The position numbers and the translations under genes are program-made. The notes beneath the pieces are model-generated. The model was not told the origin of the DNA and did not search any database. It was given only the letters and a program-made list of their open reading frames with translations. Positions 1 through 8,278 of a DNA stretch of 32,995 bases are shown in pieces. The DNA lies in contig DATFUZ010000020.1 in NCBI GenBank assembly GCA_035260545.1, positions 1-32,995 of the forward strand, written 5' to 3'. This DNA is from DATDDB01 sp035260545. Lineage in GTDB: Bacteria > Pseudomonadota > Gammaproteobacteria > Burkholderiales > Gallionellaceae. Within the stretch, counting starts at the first letter, position 1, and each line of letters opens with the position of its first letter.

Positions 1-639
1 GCTGGCGAGGCTGGGAATGAGATCGGCCTGGATCAGGAAGCGCGCGGCCTGCGACGCCATGCCGGCAGCGAGCAGCAGCACCAGCAGCGAGGTGGCGGTA
101 AAGAACCAGCGCAGCGGAATGCGCAGCAGTCCGGCATACAGCAGATAGCCCACCACTACGCCGCCGCCCACGCCGACAAGCCCGCCTGTCACCATGGACG
201 CGCTGCTGTTGCCGCTGGAGACGGCGATGCTGTACAGGAAGAGCACGGTTTCCGAACCCTCGCGCAGCACGGCCAGGCCCACGATCACCAGCAGGGCGGA
301 CAGCTCGCTGGCTCCCTCGCGGATGTTCTGCCCGACATTGCGGGCGCTGGCTGCGAGCTCCGCGCCGTGCGAGGCCATCCAGATGTTGTGCCAGGCCAGC
401 ATCACCACCGCGACGCCAAGCACGCCGGCATTGAACAGTTCCTGCCCGGCGCCGTTGGCCAGATTGCTGATGACATCGGCCGACCCGGCGACCACGCCCG
501 ACCCCAGCAGGCCTGCCGCCACGCCCGCCGCCAGCCAGCGGCCACGGCGGGGAATAGAGCGGGTGGCGGCCGCGATGATGCCGATGATGAGCGCGGCTTC
601 GAGCACCTCGCGGAAGACGATGATGGCGGCTGCAAACAT
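1..639 (-). CDS. FTR1-family iron permease, 3' end beyond the window
   Basis: Inner-membrane permease of the FTR1/EfeU/FtrC family, which moves iron across the cytoplasmic membrane. 213 residues are visible and the frame runs off the left edge, so the C-terminus is missing. Both family hallmarks are present: REVLE at residues 10-14 in the first membrane helix and REGSE at 126-130 in a later helix; these R-E-x-x-E motifs carry the iron-binding glutamates. Several hydrophobic helices separate them. The ATG at 639 is preceded by AAGGAG at good spacing. It lies 43 bases downstream of the cupredoxin gene on the same strand, the order of ftrB-ftrC in Bordetella-type Ftr systems; further partners would lie left of the window. 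Iron control is inferred from the Fur box upstream of the cupredoxin gene. Ferrous iron as substrate is a family-based inference. Confidence 0.9.
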   Translation of the reverse strand, partial: MFAAAIIVFREVLEAALIIGIIAAATRSIPRRGRWLAAGVAAGLLGSGVVAGSADVISNLANGAGQELFNAGVLGVAVVMLAWHNIWMASHGAELAASARNVGQNIREGASELSALLVIVGLAVLREGSETVLFLYSIAVSSGNSSASMVTGGLVGVGGGVVVGYLLYAGLLRIPLRWFFTATSLLVLLLAAGMASQAARFLIQADLIPSLAS

Positions 640-682
640 GGGATGCTCCTTAATTACCTGGGTGGCGCGGGGGAATGCGGCC

Positions 683-1033
683 TTACTTGGCGATCACGAC
701 GCCCTGTGCATGCGTGGGATGATATTCGCCCTGGAACTTGTAGCGCCCCGCCTTGAGCGGGCCGATATAGACCTGGCCCTTGCTGTGGCCCATCAGCACC
801 TTTTCGACGTTCAGGTCGCGGCTGTCGAATTCCTCCGGCGTGTCGTCCTGGTTTTCCAGCAGGAAGCGAACCTTGGTGTCCGCGGGAATGACGACGGTGT
901 CATGATTCCAGCGATGGTTCTTGATTACCAGATGGTAGTCCCTGACCGGGGTCTGGCCCTCGTCCGCCGCGGCGGCGGCGGCAGGCGCGAGTGCGACGGC
1001 AAACAGCAGTACAACAGGCAACAGGCGTTCCAT
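683..1033 (-). CDS. Periplasmic cupredoxin-like protein of an Ftr/Efe-type iron uptake system
   Basis: Secreted 116-residue protein with a signal peptide (residues 1-23, ending in an alanine run) and one cupredoxin fold (about 30-116). Its position just before an FTR1 permease matches FtrB or the cupredoxin part of EfeO, which are thought to help oxidise or hand over ferrous iron at the permease. The protein has no cysteine, so it cannot form a classical type-1 blue copper site; candidate ligands are Glu67/68, His83, His105 and His108. The ATG at 1033 is chosen because GGAGGG sits just upstream; a TTG at 1045 overlaps that ribosome site and is unlikely. First gene of the iron operon, with a Fur-box-covered promoter upstream. 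Confidence 0.85.
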   Translation of the reverse strand: MERLLPVVLLFAVALAPAAAAAADEGQTPVRDYHLVIKNHRWNHDTVVIPADTKVRFLLENQDDTPEEFDSRDLNVEKVLMGHSKGQVYIGPLKAGRYKFQGEYHPTHAQGVVIAK

Positions 1034-1098
1034 ACTTCCCTCCAAGATTGGCCCTATAGTGACCTGCGATACCCGTATTCGGTCACAGGTTTTGGTAA

Positions 1099-1127
1099 AT
1101 GATAATCGTTCTCATTTGCATTTGCAA
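1099..1127 (-). promoter_or_regulatory. sigma70-type promoter of the cupredoxin-permease operon
   Basis: On the minus strand a -35 TTGCAA (1127-1122) and a -10 TATCAT (1104-1099) are separated by 17 bases and point to the cupredoxin gene, whose ATG is at 1033. The -10 overlaps the Fur box, so iron-loaded Fur should block RNA polymerase. Elements are read directly; activity is inferred. Confidence 0.6.
1100..1114. promoter_or_regulatory. Fur box between fur and the iron-uptake operon
   Basis: The 15-mer TGATAATCGTTCTCA matches the 7-1-7 Fur consensus (TGATAAT-N-ATTATCA) with a perfect left half and five of seven in the right half. It covers the -10 of the leftward promoter and abuts the -35 of the rightward fur promoter, so it could repress the uptake operon and tune fur itself. 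Confidence 0.75.
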
Positions 1128-1144
1128 GCCGTTTCCGCTAATAT
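1116..1144 (+). promoter_or_regulatory. sigma70-type promoter of fur
   Basis: TTGCAT (1116-1121), a 17-base spacer, then TAATAT (1139-1144), giving a leader of about 25 bases before the fur ATG at 1176. The Fur box ends two bases upstream of the -35, and the leftward -35 (1122-1127) is interleaved with this one. Confidence 0.55.
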
Positions 1145-1175
1145 TTGGACACCTGCAACTCACGGGATTCGCCGC

Positions 1176-1607
1176 ATGACCGAACCCTCATCCCTCAAGA
1201 GCGCCGGACTGAAGTCCACCCTGCCGCGGCTGCGTGTGTTAAGCCTGTTCGAGGAAGGCAACGAGCGCCACCTCTCCGCCGAAGACGTCTACAAGAGCCT
1301 GCTCGCGTCGGGCGAGGACATCGGCCTGGCCACCGTGTACCGGGTGCTGACCCAGTTCGAGCAGGCGGGCCTGCTGGTACGCCATCACTTCGAGGGCGGG
1401 AAATCCGTGTTCGAGCTGAACCGGGGCGACCACCACGACCATATCGTGTGCATGCAATGCGGCCGAGTGGAGGAGTTCTACGACGCGGCCATCGAGGCGC
1501 GCCAGAAGAAGGCCGCCGCCGAGCGCGGCTTCGCGGTGCGCGGCCACACGCTGCAAATCTATGCCGACTGCACGCGGGTCAAGTGCCCGAACCGGGTAAA
1601 GGCATAA
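1176..1607 (+). CDS. fur: Ferric uptake regulator Fur
   Basis: Fe2+-dependent dimeric repressor of iron uptake genes, 143 residues, the normal family length. The N-terminal winged helix covers about residues 8-80 (LATVYRVL recognition helix at 51-58). The dimerisation and metal-binding half has the HHDH motif (His86, His87, His89), a CxxC pair (Cys92, Cys95) and a second cysteine pair (Cys132, Cys137), which together supply the regulatory and structural metal sites. The ATG at 1176 gives the conserved N-terminus; an open frame runs further upstream but would cross the promoter and Fur box. It diverges from the iron-uptake operon and converges on the 585-residue membrane protein gene. Confidence 0.95.
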   Translation: MTEPSSLKSAGLKSTLPRLRVLSLFEEGNERHLSAEDVYKSLLASGEDIGLATVYRVLTQFEQAGLLVRHHFEGGKSVFELNRGDHHDHIVCMQCGRVEEFYDAAIEARQKKAAAERGFAVRGHTLQIYADCTRVKCPNRVKA

Positions 1608-1608
1608 T

Positions 1609-1625
1609 CCGGGCGTCCTGCCCGG
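1609..1625. terminator. Hairpin between convergent fur and membrane-protein genes
   Basis: CCGGGC, a 5-base loop, then GCCCGG, fitted exactly between the fur stop (1605-1607) and the stop of the opposing gene (1627-1629). There is no T-tract on either side, so a bidirectional terminator or RNA-end-protecting role is only suggested. Confidence 0.35.
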
Positions 1626-1626
1626 T

Positions 1627-3384
1627 TCAGTACACCCGTATCCCCACCCTGCCCTCCGCGCTTGCGTCCAGGCCATCGTGCGCCTTGACGAAATCGGTGA
1701 CGGGGGTGAAGTAGAGTTCCTTGCGGACGGCATCCCATTCGAACGGCTTGCCCGTCTCAGGGTTGAGCAGGTTCTTGTCGCTGGCGCTTTCGTTCAGGAA
1801 GGCAAGCGCGCCGGCAGCGGAAAAATGCCGTACGGAGAGCTGGGCGCGGGCGCGCATCAGGGCGTTTATGGCATTGAGATCATACATCCGGTTGACGTAG
1901 ACGGCGTAGCGCGGCCGGTATGACATCAGCATGTACTTGCCGCCCTGGTTATGCAGGTAGCCCGTCCAGCGCGGGACCTTGGCGAGCACGGGATGCGCGT
2001 GCTCTGCCAGCTGCGGCGTGCGCGCGGCATCCGTCACCGCGGCTTCCTCGATCACCCTCTCCCAGTAGCCGCCCAGGATGGCGGCGGTGTTGTCCTTCTT
2101 GTAATGGTGCATCAGCCAGCCGCGCAGCGAGCGCGGCGCGCGGCTCACCAGGGCGGCATAGCGTGCCTGGCCGCGCGAGGAGGCGATCTTTTCCTCGAAC
2201 CTGAAGCCGTCTGCGACGGACAACTGGTCCTCGCTCAGGGGCGGGAGCATCCTGGCGATCTCGTCCCAGTGCGGGCGCATGTCCTTGGGATAGGCCTGGG
2301 CCGTTTCCGCTAGCAGCGCGATGTCGCGCAGCAGCATGGTCGCCGCGGTCATCTTGCCCTCCAGGGTGTCGGTGCCGGCAAGCACGGTGCGCACCATATC
2401 GATGTCCTGCCCTATCATGTCCAGGCCCCTGCCGAAGAATTCCACCTGCCATTTCGCGGGCGGCCGCTTGCCGGACAGGCCCTTGCTCATCTCCTGTACG
2501 GCGGCGGCAAGATACAGGCTCTGGCCGTCGAGCAGCGCGTCGTACGCGGGGCCGGGTGTCTTCTCATCTTCGGTCATGATGGCGAATTGCCACTGCGGGT
2601 ATTTCTGCAGCGACTCGTAGCGCGTGAGCAACTCGCGGTTGGCGGCCAGCCAGCTTTCCACCGCGGGTTTGTGCTGCACCCACACGTCCCAGCAGGACGC
2701 ATTGCCCACGTCGCAGAAACTGTCCTCTCCCGCGGCGTATGCGGCATAGTGCAGGCCATGGGGCGGCTCGGGATACTTGCCGCTGCGGCGTATGGCTTCC
2801 TCGTTCACCGCCGCCACCCAGCGCTCGCCCGCTTCGGACGCAGACGCGCCGGGCGCGGCCATCAGGCCGACCGCGGTGTAGAAGCCGTTGTCCGCCGCCG
2901 AGAGGCGCTTGGGCCAGTTCTTGAGGGCGGTGAGCTTGCCGGTGGCGCCGGTGTCGTAGTTGTTGATCACCCAGTCTATGGCCAGCATGCTGCCCGCCAT
3001 CAGGCAACCCGAGAGCAGGCTCATGATGACACCCTTGATCATCCCGCTCAGCCAGCCTTCGGAATAATCGAAGGAGACGCGGCGAATGTGGGGCCGCATG
3101 GCCGTGAGGTAGACGTGCGTATAGATGAGGTGCGCGATATAGATGACGCCGCCCGCGCCCGCGGCCCACGCGATCACCCGCGCGGCCGTGATCCGGTGAC
3201 TGATGAAGAGATTGCCGGTCAGCGTCTCCAGCCCCCACAGCATGAGCAGGCCAGTGGCGAAAAGCGCGGCCCACACCTGCCACACGAACAGCGGCTTCCA
3301 TCCCATCTGCCAGGCGGCTTGGCGGCGCTCGGTGGCGGAACGGCGCTGCAACTCGGGCATGCTCTTCAAAGACCAGTAAAACAT
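1627..3384 (-). CDS. Uncharacterised inner-membrane protein with large soluble domain
   Basis: I do not recognise the family of this 585-residue protein. Three hydrophobic segments lie near the N-terminus (about residues 32-53, 69-91 and 112-134), followed by about 450 mostly soluble residues, rich in Trp and Tyr and with two cysteines in a short loop (in CDVGNASCWD). That loop suggests a disulfide and hence a periplasmic location for the large domain, which is inference. The ATG at 3384 follows a GAGAGG ribosome site; a TTG immediately before it is the only alternative nearby. It lies 236 bases downstream of, and on the same strand as, a secreted protein gene of equally unknown function, and the two may work together. 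Confidence 0.75.
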   Translation of the reverse strand: MFYWSLKSMPELQRRSATERRQAAWQMGWKPLFVWQVWAALFATGLLMLWGLETLTGNLFISHRITAARVIAWAAGAGGVIYIAHLIYTHVYLTAMRPHIRRVSFDYSEGWLSGMIKGVIMSLLSGCLMAGSMLAIDWVINNYDTGATGKLTALKNWPKRLSAADNGFYTAVGLMAAPGASASEAGERWVAAVNEEAIRRSGKYPEPPHGLHYAAYAAGEDSFCDVGNASCWDVWVQHKPAVESWLAANRELLTRYESLQKYPQWQFAIMTEDEKTPGPAYDALLDGQSLYLAAAVQEMSKGLSGKRPPAKWQVEFFGRGLDMIGQDIDMVRTVLAGTDTLEGKMTAATMLLRDIALLAETAQAYPKDMRPHWDEIARMLPPLSEDQLSVADGFRFEEKIASSRGQARYAALVSRAPRSLRGWLMHHYKKDNTAAILGGYWERVIEEAAVTDAARTPQLAEHAHPVLAKVPRWTGYLHNQGGKYMLMSYRPRYAVYVNRMYDLNAINALMRARAQLSVRHFSAAGALAFLNESASDKNLLNPETGKPFEWDAVRKELYFTPVTDFVKAHDGLDASAEGRVGIRVY

Positions 3385-3620
3385 CAAACCTCTCCCAGAT
3401 TTTCGGTGGCACGCCGCGATCCGAACGGCAAAAAGGGCCGCGCCGTCGCCCCCGTGACGCGGATGCGCCCGGATTCAGGCGATAGTGTATCGAATACAGG
3501 GCGGAGGAACCAAGTCTGTGCCCGCCATGCAACAGATGAGGTGGGGGGGAAGGCCGCTCCGGCGGCGATTGCGGCCGGCATGCGCGGCCCCGGGACGGGC
3601 CGCGATTCGAGGATGGCGCG

Positions 3621-4673
3621 TTATTGCGCGGTCTGCCACTGCCCCCAGTCGTTGCCCTTGCCGCTGGCGGAGACGCGGTATTTCACCACGCCGCCTTTCA
3701 GGGTGAGTTCGGAAAGATCCAGTTGCACACGCTTGCCCGCCACCACCGGATCGCTCGCCGCGCCCGGCACCGCCAGCTTGATGGCGCGGTGCGCATGCGG
3801 ATGCCGGATGTCCTGCAGCCTGAGCACGGCGGCATCCTGTCCGCTGCGCGCGAGGTGATAGAAGGTGTTTTGCTCGGCGGGCAGCAGGCCGAGTGCATCC
3901 GGACTGCCGTTGCCGCCGGCCGCCGCCTGCAGCGGCACCGCCAGGCCTTGCACAGGCCGGCCGCCCATGCTCCATACCGCAACGGTGGCCGGCTTGCCGG
4001 CCACGCGCGGCATGCCATAGGTGAGAATGTAGCTGGCGCTGACATCCGCCAGATAATTGGTCTCGGGGACGATGGGCAGCGGTGCAAAACGCCGCTTGGG
4101 AATATTGAAGATGGCGCGCATCTTGGTCCAGCCGCCATGGTGAGTCAGCTTGGCGAAATTGTAGAACACCACCGTGTCCAGATTGGGCGTGAAGCGGACC
4201 TGCGCAACATGGGTGAAGATCGCATAGGGCTTGCCGTTCTTTTCGAAGACCAGCGCTTCACTCGATCCGGTCACACAGGAGAACACGTAGCGCGTCAGCA
4301 CGACGGGGCCGGGCAGATCAATCTTGATGTCATCCGGCTTGGCGCGGCTGTTGATGGTCATGGTCTCGCCGGGCTCGCCGCCCTCGACCTGATAGGCGGT
4401 CACCGCGGGCACGGCGGGCGCCGGTGCGCTCGCGCCGCTTGCGGCCGCCGGCGCGGCAGCGGTTGTCACCGGATGAAACGCGGTGGTCTTGGGATCGAAG
4501 GACACGGGCTGGCAATCGCGCACCGGCTCGTTGCTGGTCATGCCGCCGAAGGCGGAACCGGGTACGCGGAGTTTGACGGGGGAGATGGGCCAGCCGCCCG
4601 CGACGGCGGCAGAGGCAAAACTGAACAGACAGACTGCGGCAATGCTGCGCGTTATGCTGATGCGTGTACTCAT
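3621..4673 (-). CDS. Uncharacterised secreted protein, 350 residues
   Basis: An exported protein of unknown function. A signal peptide covers residues 1-25 (cleavage likely after AVA). An Ala/Pro-rich stretch at about residues 70-95 looks like a flexible linker. The remainder looks beta-rich and contains two cysteines (in RDCQPV and FSCVTG) that could pair in the periplasm. No catalytic motif is apparent. The ATG at 4673 has no good ribosome site but gives a clean signal peptide. The gene is divergent from the uracil-DNA-glycosylase-like gene and upstream of the 585-residue membrane protein gene on the same strand, with a 236-base gap in which I see no terminator. A two-gene envelope unit is possible. 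Confidence 0.75.
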   Translation of the reverse strand: MSTRISITRSIAAVCLFSFASAAVAGGWPISPVKLRVPGSAFGGMTSNEPVRDCQPVSFDPKTTAFHPVTTAAAPAAASGASAPAPAVPAVTAYQVEGGEPGETMTINSRAKPDDIKIDLPGPVVLTRYVFSCVTGSSEALVFEKNGKPYAIFTHVAQVRFTPNLDTVVFYNFAKLTHHGGWTKMRAIFNIPKRRFAPLPIVPETNYLADVSASYILTYGMPRVAGKPATVAVWSMGGRPVQGLAVPLQAAAGGNGSPDALGLLPAEQNTFYHLARSGQDAAVLRLQDIRHPHAHRAIKLAVPGAASDPVVAGKRVQLDLSELTLKGGVVKYRVSASGKGNDWGQWQTAQ

Positions 4674-4800
4674 GTAAAAACCCGCTCGACGTTACTGGTG
4701 AAGCTGCAATCGTGCCTTGAAACGCCGCGATTGGCAAGACTAAATGGCCGCAGGTGCGGGCTATTCAGGACAATCCCTCATACCGCATGCGCGCCTCGGC

Positions 4801-4806
4801 TATACT
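4801..4806 (+). promoter_or_regulatory. -10 element placing transcription start at the next gene's ATG
   Basis: TATACT lies only 7 bases before the ATG at 4814, so transcription would begin at or next to the start codon. No -35 of note is visible and there is no ribosome site, consistent with a leaderless mRNA. Confidence 0.4.
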
Positions 4807-4813
4807 TCGCCCC

Positions 4814-5452
4814 ATGAGAAATTCACCACTGACGCTGGCGCGCGACCTGGTGGCGACGCTGCCTTCCGGCCGTCCCGGCCTGTTCAATCCGTGGCGCGAC
4901 CACTGTCCGCACGACGCCGCTGGCAATGGCCCCGAGCAAAAGCTGGCGCGGCTCGCGCTGCATCTGGATTGCGAACCCGAATTCATCCTGACCGGCGAAG
5001 CGCCAGGCTACCAGGGGTGCCGCTACAGCGGCGTCGCCTTCACCAGCGAACGGCTGCTCGGCGAAGGCGCGATCCCGCGCATTCCGGCGCCGGGCGGGCG
5101 TCTTTCGACGCGGCGCCTGCCGTTCTCCGAACCTTCCGCCACCATCGTGTGGAAGACGCTGTACAGGCTGGGCATCGCCGAACGCACCATCCTGTGGAAC
5201 GCAATGCAGCTCCATCCCTACCGCACGGACAACGTGTGGTCCAACCGCACGCCGGGGCCGGACGAAATCGCGCTCGGCGCACCTGCCCTGCGCCTGCTCG
5301 CCGCGGCCTTTCCGCGCGCGCGCATCGTCGCGGTGGGCAAAAAGGCCGAGTGCCTGCTGCACGAGATGGGCGTGGACACCGCGGGCGCGGTGCGCCACCC
5401 GGCCAACGGCGGCGCGACGGAATTTGCGGAAGGTCTGAAGAGCCTGACATAG
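4814..5452 (+). CDS. Uracil-DNA glycosylase superfamily protein
   Basis: Predicted DNA-repair protein of 212 residues in the UDG superfamily, whose members excise uracil or related damaged bases. Family-like motifs are GEAPG at residues 61-65 (motif A, water activation), WNAMQLHP at 128-135 and RHPANGG at 194-200 (motif B-like, DNA intercalation loop). The four-cysteine Fe-S arrangement of family 4/5 enzymes is absent, so this looks like one of the smaller cluster-free branches; exact substrate is uncertain. The ATG at 4814 is preferred over upstream in-frame starts because a -10 element lies just before it. It is followed by the convergent tpx gene. Confidence 0.8.
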   Translation: MRNSPLTLARDLVATLPSGRPGLFNPWRDHCPHDAAGNGPEQKLARLALHLDCEPEFILTGEAPGYQGCRYSGVAFTSERLLGEGAIPRIPAPGGRLSTRRLPFSEPSATIVWKTLYRLGIAERTILWNAMQLHPYRTDNVWSNRTPGPDEIALGAPALRLLAAAFPRARIVAVGKKAECLLHEMGVDTAGAVRHPANGGATEFAEGLKSLT

Positions 5453-5516
5453 CGCGAGACGGCGGCCCGAGCCGGTCGACTCGCCAGCATTCGCGCCTTG
5501 ACCCGGCGCGCGGGCG

Positions 5517-6020
5517 CTAGGCCAGCGCCGCCAGCGCGGCGGCGTAATCGGGCTCGTCCTTGAGCTCGGGCACCAGTTGCGCGTGCAGCACCCGGTTGTC
5601 GCGGTCCAGCACCACCACGGCGCGCGCGGCCAGCCCCACCAGCGGGCCGGTGCTCATCTCCACGCCGTAGTCGTGCAGAAACGCGCGCCCGCGCATGGTC
5701 GAAAGCGTTACCACGTTGTCCAGCCCCTCCGCGCCGCAGAAACGGCTCTGCGCAAACGGCAGGTCGGCGGAAATGCACAGCACCACCGCCTCCGGATGCG
5801 AACTCGCGAGCTGGTTGAAGCGGCGCACCGACATCGCGCAGGTCTGCGTGTCTATGCTGGGAAAGATATTGAGGATTTTGCGCTTGCCCTGGAAATTGGC
5901 GAGCGTAACATCGGCGAGATCCTTGTTCACCAGGGAGAAATCCGGCGCCTGCTGCCCCCTGGCGGGCAGGATGCCTTGCACTTCAACGGGGGTGTCGCCC
6001 AGCTTCACAGTCGTTGCCAT
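5517..6020 (-). CDS. tpx: Thiol peroxidase Tpx
   Basis: Atypical 2-Cys peroxiredoxin that reduces lipid and other hydroperoxides using thioredoxin. 167 residues, the usual length. The peroxidatic Cys61 sits in SIDTQTC, the Tpx signature, and the resolving Cys95 in SRFCGAEGLDNV; the conserved STMRGRAF stretch follows at 107-114. The ATG at 6020 is preceded by GGAGGT at ideal spacing. It is divergent from uvrC and convergent with the UDG-family gene. The reading frame stays open far upstream across uvrC, but that is a GC-driven shadow and not part of the gene. Confidence 0.95.
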   Translation of the reverse strand: MATTVKLGDTPVEVQGILPARGQQAPDFSLVNKDLADVTLANFQGKRKILNIFPSIDTQTCAMSVRRFNQLASSHPEAVVLCISADLPFAQSRFCGAEGLDNVVTLSTMRGRAFLHDYGVEMSTGPLVGLAARAVVVLDRDNRVLHAQLVPELKDEPDYAAALAALA

Positions 6021-6218
6021 GATGACCTCCGGTGCAGATATGAGAACAATCATGTTACGCCTTTCGCCGCGCGGGGCAACACCGCGCGCGCCAGGGTCTT
6101 GAGCGGCAGGATGGGGATTGCCGGGGGCAAGCGCGTTTCGCTCTTCGCGGCCCGTTTTGATTTTCCGATCCCGGTGCAGTAGGATGGGGCAGCCAGCGCA
6201 ACGCCCCGAGATTACGCC

Positions 6219-8075
6219 TTGAAACATCCAGAATTCGACCACAGGACCTTCCTTTCCACCCTGCCGCTGCTGCCGGGGGTGTACCGCATGCTGGACGGGA
6301 AAGGCCAGGTGCTCTACGTCGGCAAGGCCGGCCAGTTGAAGAAGCGGGTATCGTCCTATTTCCAGAAGACCAATATCTCTCCGCGCATCCGGCTGATGGT
6401 GTCGCACATCGCGAACATCGAGGTGACGGTGACGCGCACCGAGGCCGAGGCGCTGCTGCTGGAAAACAACCTGATCAAGACGCTGAAGCCGCGCTACAAC
6501 ATCCTGTTCCGCGACGACAAGTCCTACCCTTACATCGTGTTCACCGGACACAGCTTTCCCCGCCTCACCTATTACCGCGGCGCGACCGACCGCAAGAACC
6601 AGTATTTCGGCCCTTACCCCAACGCCTATGCGGCGAAGGAAAGCCTGCAATTGCTGCAGAAGGTGTTCCGCCTGCGCACTTGCGAGGACAGCGTGTTCTC
6701 CAACCGCGCCCGCCCCTGCCTGCTCTACCAGATCCACCGCTGCACCGGCCCCTGCGTGGGGCTGATCTCGCACGAGGACTATGCAAAGAGCGTGCACAAT
6801 GCAGCCCTGCTGCTGCAGGGCAAGCACGACGAGGTGGAAGGCACGCTGTACCAGGCTATGCTGGCCGCGTCGGAGGCGCAGCGCTACGAGCAGGCGGGCG
6901 TGTTGCGCGACCAGCTGCATGCGCTGCAAACCGTGCAGCAGAAGCAGTTCGTGGAAAGCGCGCGCGCCACCGATGCCGACATCGTGGCGGCGGCGGAACT
7001 GGAGGGCAAGCTGTGCGTGAACCTCGCCATGGTGCGCGGGGGGCGCCACCTGGGCGACAAGGCCTTCTTCCCGCAGAACGCGTGGCAGGGCGCGCCGGAC
7101 GGCGAGGGCGAGAATGCACGCGGCGAAGCGCTGGAGGCCTTCCTCGCCCAGCATTATCTCGAGCGCAGTGTGCCGCCGCTGATCCTGGTAAACGAGGAGA
7201 TTGCCCCCGAGTCGGTCGCCGCGCTGGAGGAATTGCTGGCCGCGCAATCCGGCGGCAAGATCACGATCCGCGGCGGCGCCACGGGCGAGCGGCGGCGCTG
7301 GCTGGAGATGGCGGTGCAGAACGCAATGATGGCACTGCGCCGCCAGGCGGAACAGGAAACGGGACAGAACCGGCGCCTGGAAGGGCTGCGCGAGGCGCTG
7401 GACATGCCTGATCTCGCGCGCATCGAGTGCTTCGACATCAGCCATACCATGGGCGAGGCGACGGTCGCCTCGTGCGTGGTGTACGACAACCTCGACATGC
7501 GCTCCTCGGAATACCGGCGCTACAACATCACCGGCGTGACCGCGGGCGACGATTACGCTGCCATGCGCCAGGCGCTGACCCGCCGCTACCAGAAGCTTGA
7601 GGCGGCCGATCCGGGCGCACCGGGCGGCAAGCGCCCCGACCTCGTCCTGATCGACGGCGGAGCGGGTCAGCTCAGGGTGGCAATGGAGGTGATGGCCGAA
7701 CTGGGCCTGAACGAGATCCAGCTCATGGGCGTGGCCAAGGGACCGGCCCGCAAGCCGGGCGAGGAGGAATTGCTGCTGCCGCACGCCGAGACGCCCATGC
7801 ATCTGGCGCCGGACAGCCCCGCCCTGCACCTGATCCAGCAGGTACGCGACGAGGCGCACCGCTTCGCCATCGCCGGCCATCGCGCACGGCGCGGCAAGGC
7901 GCGCACTGCCTCTGCCCTCGAGGAGATCAGCGGCGTGGGCGAGAAACGCCGCCGGGCGCTGCTCGCCCACTTCGGCGGCATGAAGGGCGTGCAGCAGGCG
8001 AGCGTGGAGGAGCTGGTGCAGGTTGAAGGCATCAGTCGCGCGCTTGCCGAAAAAATCCACCGCCAGCTGCGCTGA
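6219..8075 (+). CDS. uvrC: UvrABC excinuclease subunit C
   Basis: Nucleotide-excision-repair endonuclease that makes the 3' and 5' incisions around lesions marked by UvrAB. 618 residues, full length. The N-terminal GIY-YIG nuclease covers about residues 16-95 (GVY at 20-22, YVG at 33-35, Arg43). A UvrB-interacting UVR segment lies near 200-235. The C-terminal RNase-H-like nuclease shows FDISHTMGE at about 405-413 and LIDGGAGQL, and a tandem helix-hairpin-helix ends the protein. Translation must start at TTG 6219, since the only nearby ATG lies inside the GIY-YIG motif and the TTG gives the usual N-terminus. The Shine-Dalgarno is poor, so low expression is likely. Confidence 0.97.
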   Translation: MKHPEFDHRTFLSTLPLLPGVYRMLDGKGQVLYVGKAGQLKKRVSSYFQKTNISPRIRLMVSHIANIEVTVTRTEAEALLLENNLIKTLKPRYNILFRDDKSYPYIVFTGHSFPRLTYYRGATDRKNQYFGPYPNAYAAKESLQLLQKVFRLRTCEDSVFSNRARPCLLYQIHRCTGPCVGLISHEDYAKSVHNAALLLQGKHDEVEGTLYQAMLAASEAQRYEQAGVLRDQLHALQTVQQKQFVESARATDADIVAAAELEGKLCVNLAMVRGGRHLGDKAFFPQNAWQGAPDGEGENARGEALEAFLAQHYLERSVPPLILVNEEIAPESVAALEELLAAQSGGKITIRGGATGERRRWLEMAVQNAMMALRRQAEQETGQNRRLEGLREALDMPDLARIECFDISHTMGEATVASCVVYDNLDMRSSEYRRYNITGVTAGDDYAAMRQALTRRYQKLEAADPGAPGGKRPDLVLIDGGAGQLRVAMEVMAELGLNEIQLMGVAKGPARKPGEEELLLPHAETPMHLAPDSPALHLIQQVRDEAHRFAIAGHRARRGKARTASALEEISGVGEKRRRALLAHFGGMKGVQQASVEELVQVEGISRALAEKIHRQLR

Positions 8076-8101
8076 AGGCCGAGGCAGCCCGCTCAACACA
8101 T

Positions 8102-8121
8102 ACAGGTATTCATATACCTGT
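8102..8121. repeat. 20-bp inverted repeat downstream of uvrC
   Basis: ACAGGTAT, four bases, ATACCTGT: perfect 8-bp arms, 26 bases after the uvrC stop, followed by TTT. It may be a weak uvrC terminator, but its AT-rich symmetric arms also look like a regulator's operator. The surrounding 8100-8280 is notably AT-rich for this genome. Confidence 0.5.
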
Positions 8122-8278
8122 TTACACGTACTTTAATCCCAAATAAAACGGGAGCGGCCGCAGTCTTTACGCTAGCCAAACCTGACTAGTGCATTTGGGT
8201 GATAACAATAGTCAGGAAACCAGAATAACATCGCGGCCATTCTTAAAATATTACAGTCGCGGCTCCAGGAACCATAAG

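Noticed and set aside
5517..8099. 860-codon open frame on the minus strand covering tpx and the antisense of uvrC
   Set aside because: Only the last 167 codons are tpx with a proper ribosome site; the rest is antisense to a clear uvrC and is held open by GC-rich codon bias.
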